Shown here: positions 7,458 through 14,231 of the stretch, piece after piece | Layout of the letters: each line of letters starts with the position of its first letter | Numbering within the stretch: position 1 is the stretch's first letter | The notes under the pieces: model-generated | The model's database searches: none | What the model was told of the DNA's origin: nothing | Seen by the model: the letters and a program-made list of their open reading frames with translations, nothing else | Source: Burkholderiales bacterium | Lineage (GTDB): Bacteria; Pseudomonadota; Gammaproteobacteria; Burkholderiales; Burkholderiaceae_B | Length of the DNA stretch: 14,231 bases | Assembly: GCA_005788065.1 (NCBI GenBank) | Contig: SXZD01000035.1 | Coordinates: 1 to 14,231 of the forward strand | Reading direction: 5' to 3' | Program-made: the position numbers and the translations under genes

Positions 7458-8648
7458 TTATCGGCGGGTCTGGTCAAGTATGTGCTTGTCCACCAGGGAG
7501 AGATAGGTGTTCAGTACGGGCTGGTCCCGGCCATCATGCAGGGTATCTGCGGCGATTTCATGTGTGGTGCCGATGACGCGCGCTTCAAATGGTTTGCCGC
7601 TTGCAAGGATCAAGGTACTGCCATGTCCATGATCTGTACCCCGTGTTCCATTTTCCCTGAATGTCCGACCGAACTCGGACATCATCGCCACATGTGTATG
7701 TTTCCACGCGTCACCGACGGCCATTCGGAAACTGGAAAGTGCCATGGCCAGTTGGGAAAAACGATTTGCAAGGTTGCCCGTCTCATTACCCTGAAAGGCG
7801 TGGGTGTCCCAGCCATTGATCTCGGTTACCGCGACAGAAAAAGGCCCCGCCTGTTTCATCAATACTCCGATTTTGTGGAATTGCCCGGCAATGCCCCTGA
7901 CCGGGCGATCGTCTGCCCCGTGCGGCACCGCATTGCTGTTTTGCTGCAAGAGGCTGCTGGCCTGTCCTCGCAACAGTCGGGCAATGCTGACTCTATCCAC
8001 ATTGTCCGGGTCGTCGTAAAGACGGGTGAGTGCTTTGATGATGGCGTCATCGTCGTCGGTCCGCAGGGGCCGGGAGAGCACTTTTCCCATGCCTGCGAAA
8101 GGATGTTTCCCCATGCTTGATACAGGTGGCGTTGCGGCAGTGTAAAACCCACCCCTATTGTCAGGGTTGACGTGTGAGAGCCGTTGCAGAATTCGATTGG
8201 CAATTCCGTCGGTCATCAGGGTCTTGCCATCGGCAACGTAACCCCTTTCCATCGCATCCTGCGCTGCGAAATGGCTGCGTGAGTTGTCGCCGCTGCCGCT
8301 GAATGGAGCGAAGGCCAGTTCCCCCTTCTCAATCATGCCGTAAAGGTCACTCCATGCAGGATGAACAAACCAGGGGCCTTGCACGTGCTGCAGGGACGCA
8401 CTTCCAGACTGGCGGCCTATTGCGATAGTGGGTCTCGCATCGTGATAGAAACTGTTGTCCGCTTGAAAAAGGAGGCTGTCTGCGTCGAACCCTCCTCGCA
8501 AAAGTACCAGCAGCACACGCGGAGTTGAAGCATGGTGATTGTCTGCGCTGCGGTCAGCAGATTGGGCTGAAGCGCAGTTAGCGCCAGCGAGCAGGGGAAA
8601 GGTGGCGAACATTCCCCTGAGCAGAAAATGGCGTCTCTGAAGATTCAT
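7458..8648 (-). CDS. Tat-exported DUF1501 family protein
   Basis: This 396-residue protein is a DUF1501 member, a family related to the alkaline phosphatase/sulfatase superfamily but without a settled biochemical role. The N-terminus has a twin-arginine signal: QRRHFLLRG at residues 4-12, a short hydrophobic stretch, and a likely cleavage after ASA at residue 28, so it is exported folded to the periplasm. Family landmarks are VLLRGGFD at 48-55, RPTIAIG, NGWDTHAFQGN, EFGRT at 325-329 and GTDHGHG at 337-343. The start is the ATG at 8648, behind AAGGAAG (8654-8660). The frame runs on to a TTG at 8693, but that would bury the signal peptide and overlap the upstream stop, so I reject it. It follows the DUF1800 gene by 16 bases, the usual order for this pair. 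Confidence 0.9.
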   Translation of the reverse strand: MNLQRRHFLLRGMFATFPLLAGANCASAQSADRSADNHHASTPRVLLVLLRGGFDADSLLFQADNSFYHDARPTIAIGRQSGSASLQHVQGPWFVHPAWSDLYGMIEKGELAFAPFSGSGDNSRSHFAAQDAMERGYVADGKTLMTDGIANRILQRLSHVNPDNRGGFYTAATPPVSSMGKHPFAGMGKVLSRPLRTDDDDAIIKALTRLYDDPDNVDRVSIARLLRGQASSLLQQNSNAVPHGADDRPVRGIAGQFHKIGVLMKQAGPFSVAVTEINGWDTHAFQGNETGNLANRFSQLAMALSSFRMAVGDAWKHTHVAMMSEFGRTFRENGTRGTDHGHGSTLILASGKPFEARVIGTTHEIAADTLHDGRDQPVLNTYLSLVDKHILDQTRR

Positions 8649-8653
8649 GCGAG

Positions 8654-8660
8654 CTTCCTT
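8654..8660 (-). promoter_or_regulatory. Ribosome binding site that fixes the DUF1501 start
   Basis: On the minus strand AAGGAAG lies five bases before the ATG at 8648, directly ahead of the twin-arginine signal. It decides the start against the longer in-frame TTG form. Confidence 0.65.
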
Positions 8661-8664
8661 TTTC

Positions 8665-10002
8665 CTAGTGGAACATGATCTCGGGAGATACAAGAAACAC
8701 GGTCAGCCACTTCTCCGGGTTGGACTCAAGCACGTCAATGGCCTTGCGGGTTCGACTGTGCGCAGTTAGACGCAGCCTTTCGGTACACAGACGCAGCGGC
8801 ATCCGGTCCCTTTCAAGATTTTGTGAGAGTTGACGGACAATCATCTGGCTGGTTTCCAGACGTTGCAAGAGGGTGTCCGGACCCAGCCAATAGTCGGCGT
8901 GTACCGGATAGCCGTCTGGCGATATTCGCTGAAACTGGCCCATGCCAAGCCGTTCCAGCGCTTGTTGCATGAGTTCGGCAGACATTCTGACCTCTGGGGA
9001 ACACGTTTGATCAAGGAGGTGCGAGATGTCCCGCAGGTGTCTGAAGGGGTCTTTCAGTCGCTTTTCGGAGGACTCGAGCGTTCTGAGATCTTCGACTGAT
9101 TTTCTGATGTGAGACAGGTCGCCTGCCGTACGCTGCCAGACCTCACGCACGATCGCTATCTGTCTGTCAGAGGGGTGGTCCTGAATGGCGAACTGAATCA
9201 GTTTTGCAGCAAGCCGCCCGATTGTTTTTGGATGATGGGCAAGATCCCTCAACATCTCGAAAATCTCCAAGCCTTCAGCGTTCCTGTAGATTTTTCCCAT
9301 GAATAGCTTGGCGCCACCCGTGTGCTGTCTTGAAAGGAGGACAGATCCTGCCTGGTGAATGATCCTGCATTTTGGGGGGAGGCACTCAAAATTGGGCTCC
9401 CGTGACTGGGTCCAGACAACAATCCCGCTCAGGGCCTGCGCCAGCGCCTGTATGTCTCTCTGTTCGTAGCCCCCGTTTATGCCGACGGTATGCAGCTCAA
9501 GGATTTCCCGTGCAAGATTCTCATTGTGTCGGTCTTTCCGATTTTGCAGATTGTCCAGGTAAACCAGCATCGCAGGGTGCAAGACCATATTCCTGAGAAG
9601 CTCCTCGAAAGATCCGTTCAGGCTGTAGCGCCGGGCGGTGTCTTCATAGTTTGCAAGCATTGGCTGCATATTGGTCTTCTTGCTGAAAACGCTGAAGTGA
9701 TTGGTCCAGAACCACAGCCAGTCTGACGTGCCCTTGCTTGATTCGGACATGTGGAAAGCAAGGCTGCGCCTGATGGCATTGTTTTCTTGCTGCCGCAACC
9801 AGGTTTGCAACGATTGCTGGAGCTGGCCCCTTTCCTCGGCTGATGGGCTGTTGGCGATGGCTTCTTTGCGATCGTGCAGCTCGCGCAGGGGCAAATTGTT
9901 CTGCTCAGTTTCAAAAACAGGATGTTGGGCCTTTACATATGAGCATGCCAATACAAGTGCAAGCACAATGAAAAGGAATGGGACGTCATTTTTTGACGGC
10001 AT
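8665..10002 (-). CDS. DUF1800 family exported protein
   Basis: This 445-residue protein belongs to DUF1800, a family of unknown function that is nearly always paired with DUF1501. Visible family motifs are WFWTNHF at residues 97-103 and NENLAREILELHTVGINGG from residue 160, followed by DIQALAQALSG. A later KLFMGKIY, with further helices to the C-terminus, completes it. The N-terminus is a signal peptide with a hydrophobic core (VPFLFIVLALVLA). Cleavage could follow VKA, or the cysteine in VLAC could act as a loose lipobox, making it a lipoprotein. The start ATG at 10002 is backed by GGAG eight bases upstream. An in-frame extension to 10116 exists but lacks a signal peptide. The region before WFWTNHF is short and I do not see the usual AGFG-like N-terminal motif, so this is a shortened family variant. 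Confidence 0.85.
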   Translation of the reverse strand: MPSKNDVPFLFIVLALVLACSYVKAQHPVFETEQNNLPLRELHDRKEAIANSPSAEERGQLQQSLQTWLRQQENNAIRRSLAFHMSESSKGTSDWLWFWTNHFSVFSKKTNMQPMLANYEDTARRYSLNGSFEELLRNMVLHPAMLVYLDNLQNRKDRHNENLAREILELHTVGINGGYEQRDIQALAQALSGIVVWTQSREPNFECLPPKCRIIHQAGSVLLSRQHTGGAKLFMGKIYRNAEGLEIFEMLRDLAHHPKTIGRLAAKLIQFAIQDHPSDRQIAIVREVWQRTAGDLSHIRKSVEDLRTLESSEKRLKDPFRHLRDISHLLDQTCSPEVRMSAELMQQALERLGMGQFQRISPDGYPVHADYWLGPDTLLQRLETSQMIVRQLSQNLERDRMPLRLCTERLRLTAHSRTRKAIDVLESNPEKWLTVFLVSPEIMFH

Positions 10003-10125
10003 GAGTAGGCTCCACGGTCGCGCTATTCGCTGTCGGTCATTGTGTACCCAGTGTAGGCGAGTGGGGAACGCGGGAGTATCCCTTCCCAGGGTATTTGATG
10101 GGCGTTTCCAGCTCAATTCCGGCTG

Positions 10126-10181
10126 AAAACGTTTAGCATTGCCTCAACCGCAAACAACTGTTAAAAGTGCCTAAACGTTTC
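10126..10181. promoter_or_regulatory. Paired AAACGTTT palindromes, possible operator
   Basis: AAACGTTTAG at 10127-10136 and its reverse complement CTAAACGTTT at 10171-10180 are identical over 10 bases. Their centres are 46 bases apart, and both contain the palindrome AAACGTTT. The complementary arms extend a few bases further if one bulge is allowed, so they could also form a stem with a loop of about 34 bases. The core with a central CG resembles LacI-family operators in shape (AAACGTTT as in PurR-type sites), which is an inference. They lie in the divergent gap, nearer the DUF1800 side. Confidence 0.45.
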
Positions 10182-10304
10182 CGTGGAACTGACGTCGAAG
10201 TCAAAGATGACCCGGCTTTCCACCGCAACACGTTCAATCGGTAAAAAGCGACCGTTCGTGCGAAGTTAGCGCACCAGAGACGGCCGGTCTGATGCTTGGC
10301 AGAA

Positions 10305-10320
10305 GTCCTTATAAAAGGAC
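10305..10320 (+). promoter_or_regulatory. Perfect short hairpin upstream of the repeat-protein start
   Basis: GTCCTTATAAAAGGAC is a 6-bp perfect inverted repeat around ATAA, ending 29 bases before the ATG at 10350. It could be a leader hairpin, a protein site, or overlap a -10 element. It has no T-run behind it, so it is not a normal terminator. Confidence 0.35.
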
Positions 10321-10340
10321 GTCAGATTACAGAACCGATT

Positions 10341-10344
10341 GAGG
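10341..10344 (+). promoter_or_regulatory. Ribosome binding site selecting the ATG at 10350
   Basis: GAGG lies five bases before the ATG at 10350 in the intergenic region. It supports this start over the in-frame TTG at 10296, which has no such site and would run through the hairpin at 10305-10320. Confidence 0.55.
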
Positions 10345-10349
10345 CACCC

Positions 10350-13300
10350 ATGACCACTGCGCAGTCTTCCAGCGTGAACTCCGCGCCGACCTTCTCTGTC
10401 GGCGACGGGCGCTTTGTATGGTCATTGGGTAACAGCAACGAACTGGTTTTTTCTGCCCGCCTCGACGCCCAAGGCCGAATCCTCGTAGCCGGCTCGCAGG
10501 GCAGTGCGGCCATGATGTCGCGCTTCAACGCCAACGGCAGCCTCGATACCACGTTTGGTACTGACGGCATCCTCACTAACTCACTGACCGGCGCTTTCAA
10601 CGACTTCGCCGTTCATTCCGACGGCAGCATCACGGCAGTTGGCGGTGGTGGCGCGTACGTCATCGTGCGCTACGGTGCAGATGGCGCGTTCCTGAGCAGC
10701 AAGACACAGGACATCAGTACCACCAATGCGGCGTTCGCAGATGTTGCGGTGGGCGTTGCCATTCAGACCGACGGCAAGATTGTCGTTGGCGGCTACAGCA
10801 ATACCAGCACCACCACCAGCGCCAACGACTTTTCAGTGGCCCGCTTTACCGATACCGCCCTGGCGCTGGACAACTCCTATTCGCTGGACGGTCGCAACAG
10901 TGCAGGTCTGTCGGCGGATGACGTGGCCTATGCCATGATCCTGGACTCGTCCAACCGTGCCATCGTGGCCGGTTACACGACGGTCTCCACCGATCGCCAG
11001 TTTGCGGTGGCACGCTTTACCGCCAGCGGCACGATTGCCAACAATCTGGACACCACGTTCAGCGGCGACGGCAAACTTGCAGAGGGTTCTACAGCCGGCT
11101 TTGAAGAGGCCCGTGCCCTGGCCCTGCAGTCCGATGGCAAGATTCTGGTGGCTGGTTATTCGCAGGCCAGCACCACGGCCGCTTATGACTTTGCCATCAT
11201 GCGCCTGCTGGCAGATGGCAGTGTCGATACCGCCTTTCGCGACACGCTCACTGCGCTGAGTCAAAACGGCAGGCCCAGTTACACCGTCGGCACAGGCAAC
11301 GACTTTGCCTACGCCGTGGCTGTGCAGTCTGACGGCAAGATCATTCTGGGCGGTACGGCGCAGATCACCGGCAGCGATTACGATTTCGCCCTGTTGCGTC
11401 TGAATGTCAACGGAACGGTCGATACTACGTTCGGCACCCAGGGTCGGGTCATTACCCGCATCAATTCGGGTCGTGATGAAATCCGCCATCTCGATCTCCA
11501 GTCAGACGGCAAGATCGTTGCGTCAGGTTATTCTGCCAATGGCAGCCTGAACGACATAACGCTGGTGCGCTACAACACCGACGGCAGCGTTGACACTACG
11601 TTCAATCCAGTCAACACACTGAATGCAACCCCCACGTTTACTGAGGGTGGCAGTGCGGTGGTGCTCGACTCGGATGTCATGATCCGTGATGTGGAACTTG
11701 CCACGGCGGACAGTTATCTGGGTGCCACCGTGCAATTGCAGCGGGCGGGTGGAGCCAGTGCGGAGGATGTATTTTCTGCCGCCAGTAGTTCATCCGTTTC
11801 CGCACTGACTGAAGGTGCAGGCCTTACCGTCGGCGGCGTATCAGTCGGTACCGTGACGCAGAACTCTGCCGGTGTATTGCTCATCACCTTCAACGCTACG
11901 GCCACGCAGGCGCGTGTCAACACGGTTTTGCAAAGTTTGTCGTACGCCAACACGTCCGAGAATCCGGGTACACCCGTTATCATCAACTGGGTGTTCTCTG
12001 ACAATGCGTCGGTAGGGGCGCAGCAGGTGACAGGCCAGTCGGTGATCACCATTAACGCTGTCAACGACGCACCGACGCTTTCAGCCGTCAATAACATCAC
12101 GCTCACCGATACTGCGGCAGACGACACGTTTGCAAACGTCACTGGCACGTTGTCGGGGTCGGATGTCGACAATGCATCGCTGACCTACGGCATTACCGGT
12201 GGTACAGACAACGGCACGACGGTAACGCGCCAGGGCAGCTTTGGAACGCTCACCGTCAACAAGTCCACTGGGGTTTACACATTTGCACCGACAGACAGCG
12301 CCATTGAAGCCGTGCTGGCTGATTCAAGCGAAAGTTTTACGGTAACGGCATCAGACGGGTCCCTGTCTGCCAGTCGTACGCTGCAGATCAATGTGACCGG
12401 TGCTGCTGACACGCCTGCGTTGCAGAGCCTCGCCACGCAGGTCATTACAGACACCTTGAGCAACGACAGCTTTTCTGCATTGACCGGACAGATTGCGGTG
12501 GCATCCGGCTCAAATGCGGGTCTGTCTTACGCAGTGGCAGGCGGTACAGTCGTCGGCAGTGATTCGGTGCTGCAAAGCATATTCGGTACTGTGCGTGTCA
12601 ATCGCACCACCGGCGCTTACACATTCGATGCAGACAGTACCGCCATCAATGCATTGAAGACCACCGTCAATACATCATTCCAGCTCACAGCCACCAATGG
12701 GCGCGATGTACAAAGCACCGCATTGAATATACAACTTGCCGGTGCCAATGATGTCCCCAGTTTTACCAGCGCTCCCACTGCATCGCTGGTGGACACCGCT
12801 GCTGATGACGCGTTCACTGCACGCACAGGAACGGTTGCGGCAACGGACCGGGATGGTGATGCGGTTACATTGGGGCTGACCGGCGGAACCGACAACGGCA
12901 CCATCATTACCCGCATCGGCACCTACGGAACACTGACGTTTACCAAAGCCACCAGTGCCTACAGTTACGCACCCAATGATGCCGCCATTGAAGCACTGAC
13001 AGCCAATACCAGCGACGTATTCACCTTCACCGCCTCAGACGGCAGCGCATCGGGCAGCACCACGCTCACCATCAACATCACCGGTGCATCGGATGCGCCT
13101 GCGCTTGCAACACCTGCAGCGATTGCCTATACCGATACGGCGGCGGATGACACGTTCAGCGCCAGCAGCGGAACGGTGCAGTTCACGGGGAATGCAACTG
13201 CATTCGGCATCAGCGGTGGAACAGATGGCACCTCGTCGGTCACTCGCGTCGGTACCTATGGCACTTTGATCATCGTCAAATCAACGGGCGCCTACACATA

Positions 13301-14159
13301 CACGCCACGCGAGGCATCCATCGAGCCGCTGAAATCCAACGCGACGGAAACCTTCACCATCACGGCCAGCAATCCGCGTGATGCATCGCTGGGTACAGCA
13401 ACATTAAGCATCAACATCGCAGCCACCAACGATGCGCCGGTTGTTACAACGCCCACTGCGATTTCAGTGATCGACACCGCATCGGACGACACTTTCACAA
13501 CGCGCACGGGTACGCTGGTTCTGTCGGACCGCGATGCAGACACATTGACGGTCGGCATCAGTGGTGGCACTGACAATGGAACGACGGTTTCCCGCGTGGG
13601 CAGTTTCGGTACGCTGACGGTGACCAAAGCCACCGGTGCTTACAGCTATGCGCCTAACGATGCCGCCATTGAAGCCTTGTTGTCGGGCAGCACCGACAAC
13701 TTCACCTTCACCATCAACGACGGCACAACCACCGTCAATACCTCGCTGGTGGTCAACGTATCGGGCGCCGCTGACACGCCTGTCTTGCAGGCTCTTACCA
13801 GTCGTGTCATCACCGACACGGTTGCAAACGATACGTTCGCAGCCCTCACAGGACAGATTGCAGTTGCAGCCGGGTCTAGCGCCGGCCTGACCTACGGTGT
13901 GGTCGGTGGCACTGTATCGGGGTCGGAATCGGTACTGCAAAGCACCTACGGCACGATGCGTGTGAATCGCACCACCGGCGCTTATACCTTCGATCCCGAC
14001 AGTACGGCCATCAATGCCCTGAAGAGTTCTGTCACGTCGTCGTTTTCCCTGTCGGCCACGAATGGTCGTGACGTTCAAACCACCGCATTGAGAAGTGGCT
14101 CGGCAAAACTGAACAGGTCGGATAAGTGCATTATTGGGGTTTTGCGCCATGGCAAATGA
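10350..14159 (+). CDS. Modular delta-60/cadherin-like/VCBS repeat protein, truncated by an insertion sequence
   Basis: The visible product is 1269 residues, a large extracellular adhesin-like or matrix protein. Residues 39-420 hold seven delta-60 type repeats, each with D-x-x-GKILVAGG-like and DTTFG-like ends. They start near residues 39, 90, 140, 199, 261, 327 and 385 and probably form a beta-propeller. Residues about 426-576 form one cadherin-like domain (VLDSDVMIRD, LTEGAGLTVGGVSVG, AVNDAPTL). Residues 585-1247 are six tandem VCBS-like repeats. There is no N-terminal signal peptide, as expected for type I secretion with a C-terminal signal. From residue 1248 (base 14091) the sequence stops matching the repeats and reads a 22-residue basic tail to the TGA, apparently inside an insertion sequence. 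No C-terminal secretion or anchoring signal remains, so the protein is probably not exported. It may be considered a broken gene. Confidence 0.85.
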   Translation: MTTAQSSSVNSAPTFSVGDGRFVWSLGNSNELVFSARLDAQGRILVAGSQGSAAMMSRFNANGSLDTTFGTDGILTNSLTGAFNDFAVHSDGSITAVGGGGAYVIVRYGADGAFLSSKTQDISTTNAAFADVAVGVAIQTDGKIVVGGYSNTSTTTSANDFSVARFTDTALALDNSYSLDGRNSAGLSADDVAYAMILDSSNRAIVAGYTTVSTDRQFAVARFTASGTIANNLDTTFSGDGKLAEGSTAGFEEARALALQSDGKILVAGYSQASTTAAYDFAIMRLLADGSVDTAFRDTLTALSQNGRPSYTVGTGNDFAYAVAVQSDGKIILGGTAQITGSDYDFALLRLNVNGTVDTTFGTQGRVITRINSGRDEIRHLDLQSDGKIVASGYSANGSLNDITLVRYNTDGSVDTTFNPVNTLNATPTFTEGGSAVVLDSDVMIRDVELATADSYLGATVQLQRAGGASAEDVFSAASSSSVSALTEGAGLTVGGVSVGTVTQNSAGVLLITFNATATQARVNTVLQSLSYANTSENPGTPVIINWVFSDNASVGAQQVTGQSVITINAVNDAPTLSAVNNITLTDTAADDTFANVTGTLSGSDVDNASLTYGITGGTDNGTTVTRQGSFGTLTVNKSTGVYTFAPTDSAIEAVLADSSESFTVTASDGSLSASRTLQINVTGAADTPALQSLATQVITDTLSNDSFSALTGQIAVASGSNAGLSYAVAGGTVVGSDSVLQSIFGTVRVNRTTGAYTFDADSTAINALKTTVNTSFQLTATNGRDVQSTALNIQLAGANDVPSFTSAPTASLVDTAADDAFTARTGTVAATDRDGDAVTLGLTGGTDNGTIITRIGTYGTLTFTKATSAYSYAPNDAAIEALTANTSDVFTFTASDGSASGSTTLTINITGASDAPALATPAAIAYTDTAADDTFSASSGTVQFTGNATAFGISGGTDGTSSVTRVGTYGTLIIVKSTGAYTYTPREASIEPLKSNATETFTITASNPRDASLGTATLSINIAATNDAPVVTTPTAISVIDTASDDTFTTRTGTLVLSDRDADTLTVGISGGTDNGTTVSRVGSFGTLTVTKATGAYSYAPNDAAIEALLSGSTDNFTFTINDGTTTVNTSLVVNVSGAADTPVLQALTSRVITDTVANDTFAALTGQIAVAAGSSAGLTYGVVGGTVSGSESVLQSTYGTMRVNRTTGAYTFDPDSTAINALKSSVTSSFSLSATNGRDVQTTALRSGSAKLNRSDKCIIGVLRHGK
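10464..11612 (+). repeat. Seven delta-60 protein repeats
   Basis: Codons for residues 39-421 carry seven units with a 50-66 residue period. Clear copies begin with QTDGKIVVGGY (residue 139), QSDGKILVAGY (260), QSDGKIILGGT (326) and QSDGKIVASGY (384). Weaker copies are at 39, 90 and 199. Unit ends resemble RxNxxGxxDTTFGxxG. Such repeats are predicted to build a beta-propeller-like fold. Confidence 0.8.
12102..14090 (+). repeat. Six VCBS/cadherin-like repeats with a 114-residue period
   Basis: Repeats start at residues 585, 699, 813, 927, 1040 and 1154, marked by (L/I/V/Y)-(T/V/I)-DT-x2-(D/N)-D-x-F. Each contains F/YGT(L/V/M) and TxAY/GxYxF/Y. Spacing is 114, 114, 114, 113 and 114 residues (342 bases). 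Copies 1, 3 and 5 carry an acidic DxD-type loop (SDVD, TDRDGD, SDRDAD); copies 2, 4 and 6 do not. Copies 5 and 6 resemble 1 and 2 most closely in their ends. The sixth copy breaks off about 20 residues early. Confidence 0.85.
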
Positions 14160-14167
14160 GCCGTGGT

Positions 14168-14172
14168 AGGAG
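14168..14172 (+). promoter_or_regulatory. Ribosome binding site of the IS orfA
   Basis: AGGAG lies six bases before the ATG at 14179. This is the best ribosome binding site in the right part of the window and supports reading an orfA from there. Confidence 0.6.
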
Positions 14173-14178
14173 ACCAAC

Positions 14179-14231
14179 ATGAGCAAATCATCCGGGCGGC
14201 GCACGCGTCGCGTATTCAGTGCTGAGTTCAA
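14179..14231 (+). CDS. IS3-family OrfA-like transposase, N-terminus only
   Basis: Only the first 17 codons are visible: MSKSSGRRTRRVFSAEF, followed by an incomplete codon that starts AA. The pattern of a basic arm, then R-x-F/Y/H-S-x-E-F-K just before the helix-turn-helix, is the common start of IS3-family OrfA proteins. These bind the terminal inverted repeats and are fused to the DDE transposase by frameshifting. The reading frame runs off the right edge. The identification rests on a very short segment plus its position about 90 bases inside a probable IS end. Confidence 0.6.
   Translation, partial: MSKSSGRRTRRVFSAEF

Larger units (their letters stand above)
10003..10349. other. 347-base divergent intergenic region
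   Basis: This non-coding stretch separates the minus-strand DUF1800 gene from the plus-strand repeat-protein gene and must hold promoters for both. It contains two AAACGTTT palindromes, a TGAC/GTCA element at 10190-10203, and a perfect hairpin at 10305-10320, each described separately where worthwhile. I see no convincing -35/-10 pair on either strand and no open frame with coding character. Confidence 0.6.
14089..14231 (+). mobile_element. Left end of an IS3-family-like insertion sequence (partial)
   Basis: Homology between repeat 6 and repeat 2 stops after ACCGCATTGA (ending at 14091). The following sequence starts TGAGAAGTGGCTCGGC, where the TG end fits IS3-family termini. About 90 bases inside lies a strong ribosome binding site and a reading frame whose product looks like IS3-family OrfA. 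The exact boundary could be anywhere in 14088-14092 because the ends share bases. The right end, target duplication and transposase body are outside the window, so group and completeness are unknown. Confidence 0.65.

Noticed and set aside
7452..8120. Plus-strand open frame of 222 codons
   Set aside because: It lies antisense within the DUF1501 gene, whose product has clear family motifs and a Tat signal. The plus-strand product has no recognisable domain.
10296..10313. TTGGCA followed by an A/T-rich core, considered as a sigma-54 or sigma-70 promoter
   Set aside because: The spacing to a GC dinucleotide does not fit sigma-54, and the distance to TATAAA is far too short for sigma-70.
12102..14090. 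342-base direct repeats, considered as CRISPR or other DNA repeat array
   Set aside because: The repeats are coding, diverged at DNA level and in frame, so they are protein domain repeats.
13464..14231. Minus-strand open frame of 255 codons at the right edge
   Set aside because: It is antisense to the VCBS repeats. Long antisense frames arise from the biased, repetitive codons there.

Overview
The window looks like a chromosomal surface-polysaccharide region from a Gram-negative proteobacterium. A betaproteobacterium of the Burkholderiales type is my best guess. This rests on moderate GC, a Tat-dependent DUF1501 protein paired with DUF1800, a huge signal-less repeat protein of the kind sent out by type I secretion, and an IS3-like element. 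The taxonomic guess is an inference, not something the sequence proves.

Left part (1-6264, plus strand) is a compact run of exopolysaccharide, O-antigen or glycan genes. It starts with the coiled-coil end of a gene cut by the left edge. Then come a short GT4-like glycosyltransferase, a FkbM-type SAM methyltransferase with a helical N-terminal extension, two further GT4 glycosyltransferases, and a left-handed beta-helix acyltransferase. The first three genes overlap by 4 bases at each junction, and the later gaps are 1 to about 42 bases, so they are almost certainly one transcription unit that assembles and decorates a glycan.

Middle part (6255-10002, minus strand) reads right to left: a DUF1800 protein with a signal peptide, a Tat-exported DUF1501 protein 16 bases behind it, and a fourth GT4 glycosyltransferase 69 bases further on. 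The end of this last gene overlaps the end of the acyltransferase tail to tail by 10 bases. DUF1800 and DUF1501 are a known gene pair of unresolved function. Having them run into a glycosyltransferase next to a glycan locus is the most suggestive context in the window.

Right part (10003-14231). A 347-base divergent intergenic region carries two AAACGTTT palindromes in inverted orientation and a perfect 6-bp hairpin just before the next gene. The next gene (10350-14159) encodes a modular surface or secreted protein: seven delta-60 repeats, one cadherin-like domain, then six tandem VCBS/cadherin-like repeats with a near-perfect 114-residue period. The last repeat stops being repeat-like at base 14091. 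What follows looks like the left end of an IS3-family insertion sequence, with the first 17 codons of its orfA at the right edge. The reading frame therefore ends in 22 residues of probable IS-derived tail, and the C-terminal part that should carry the export signal is missing, so this gene is probably disrupted.
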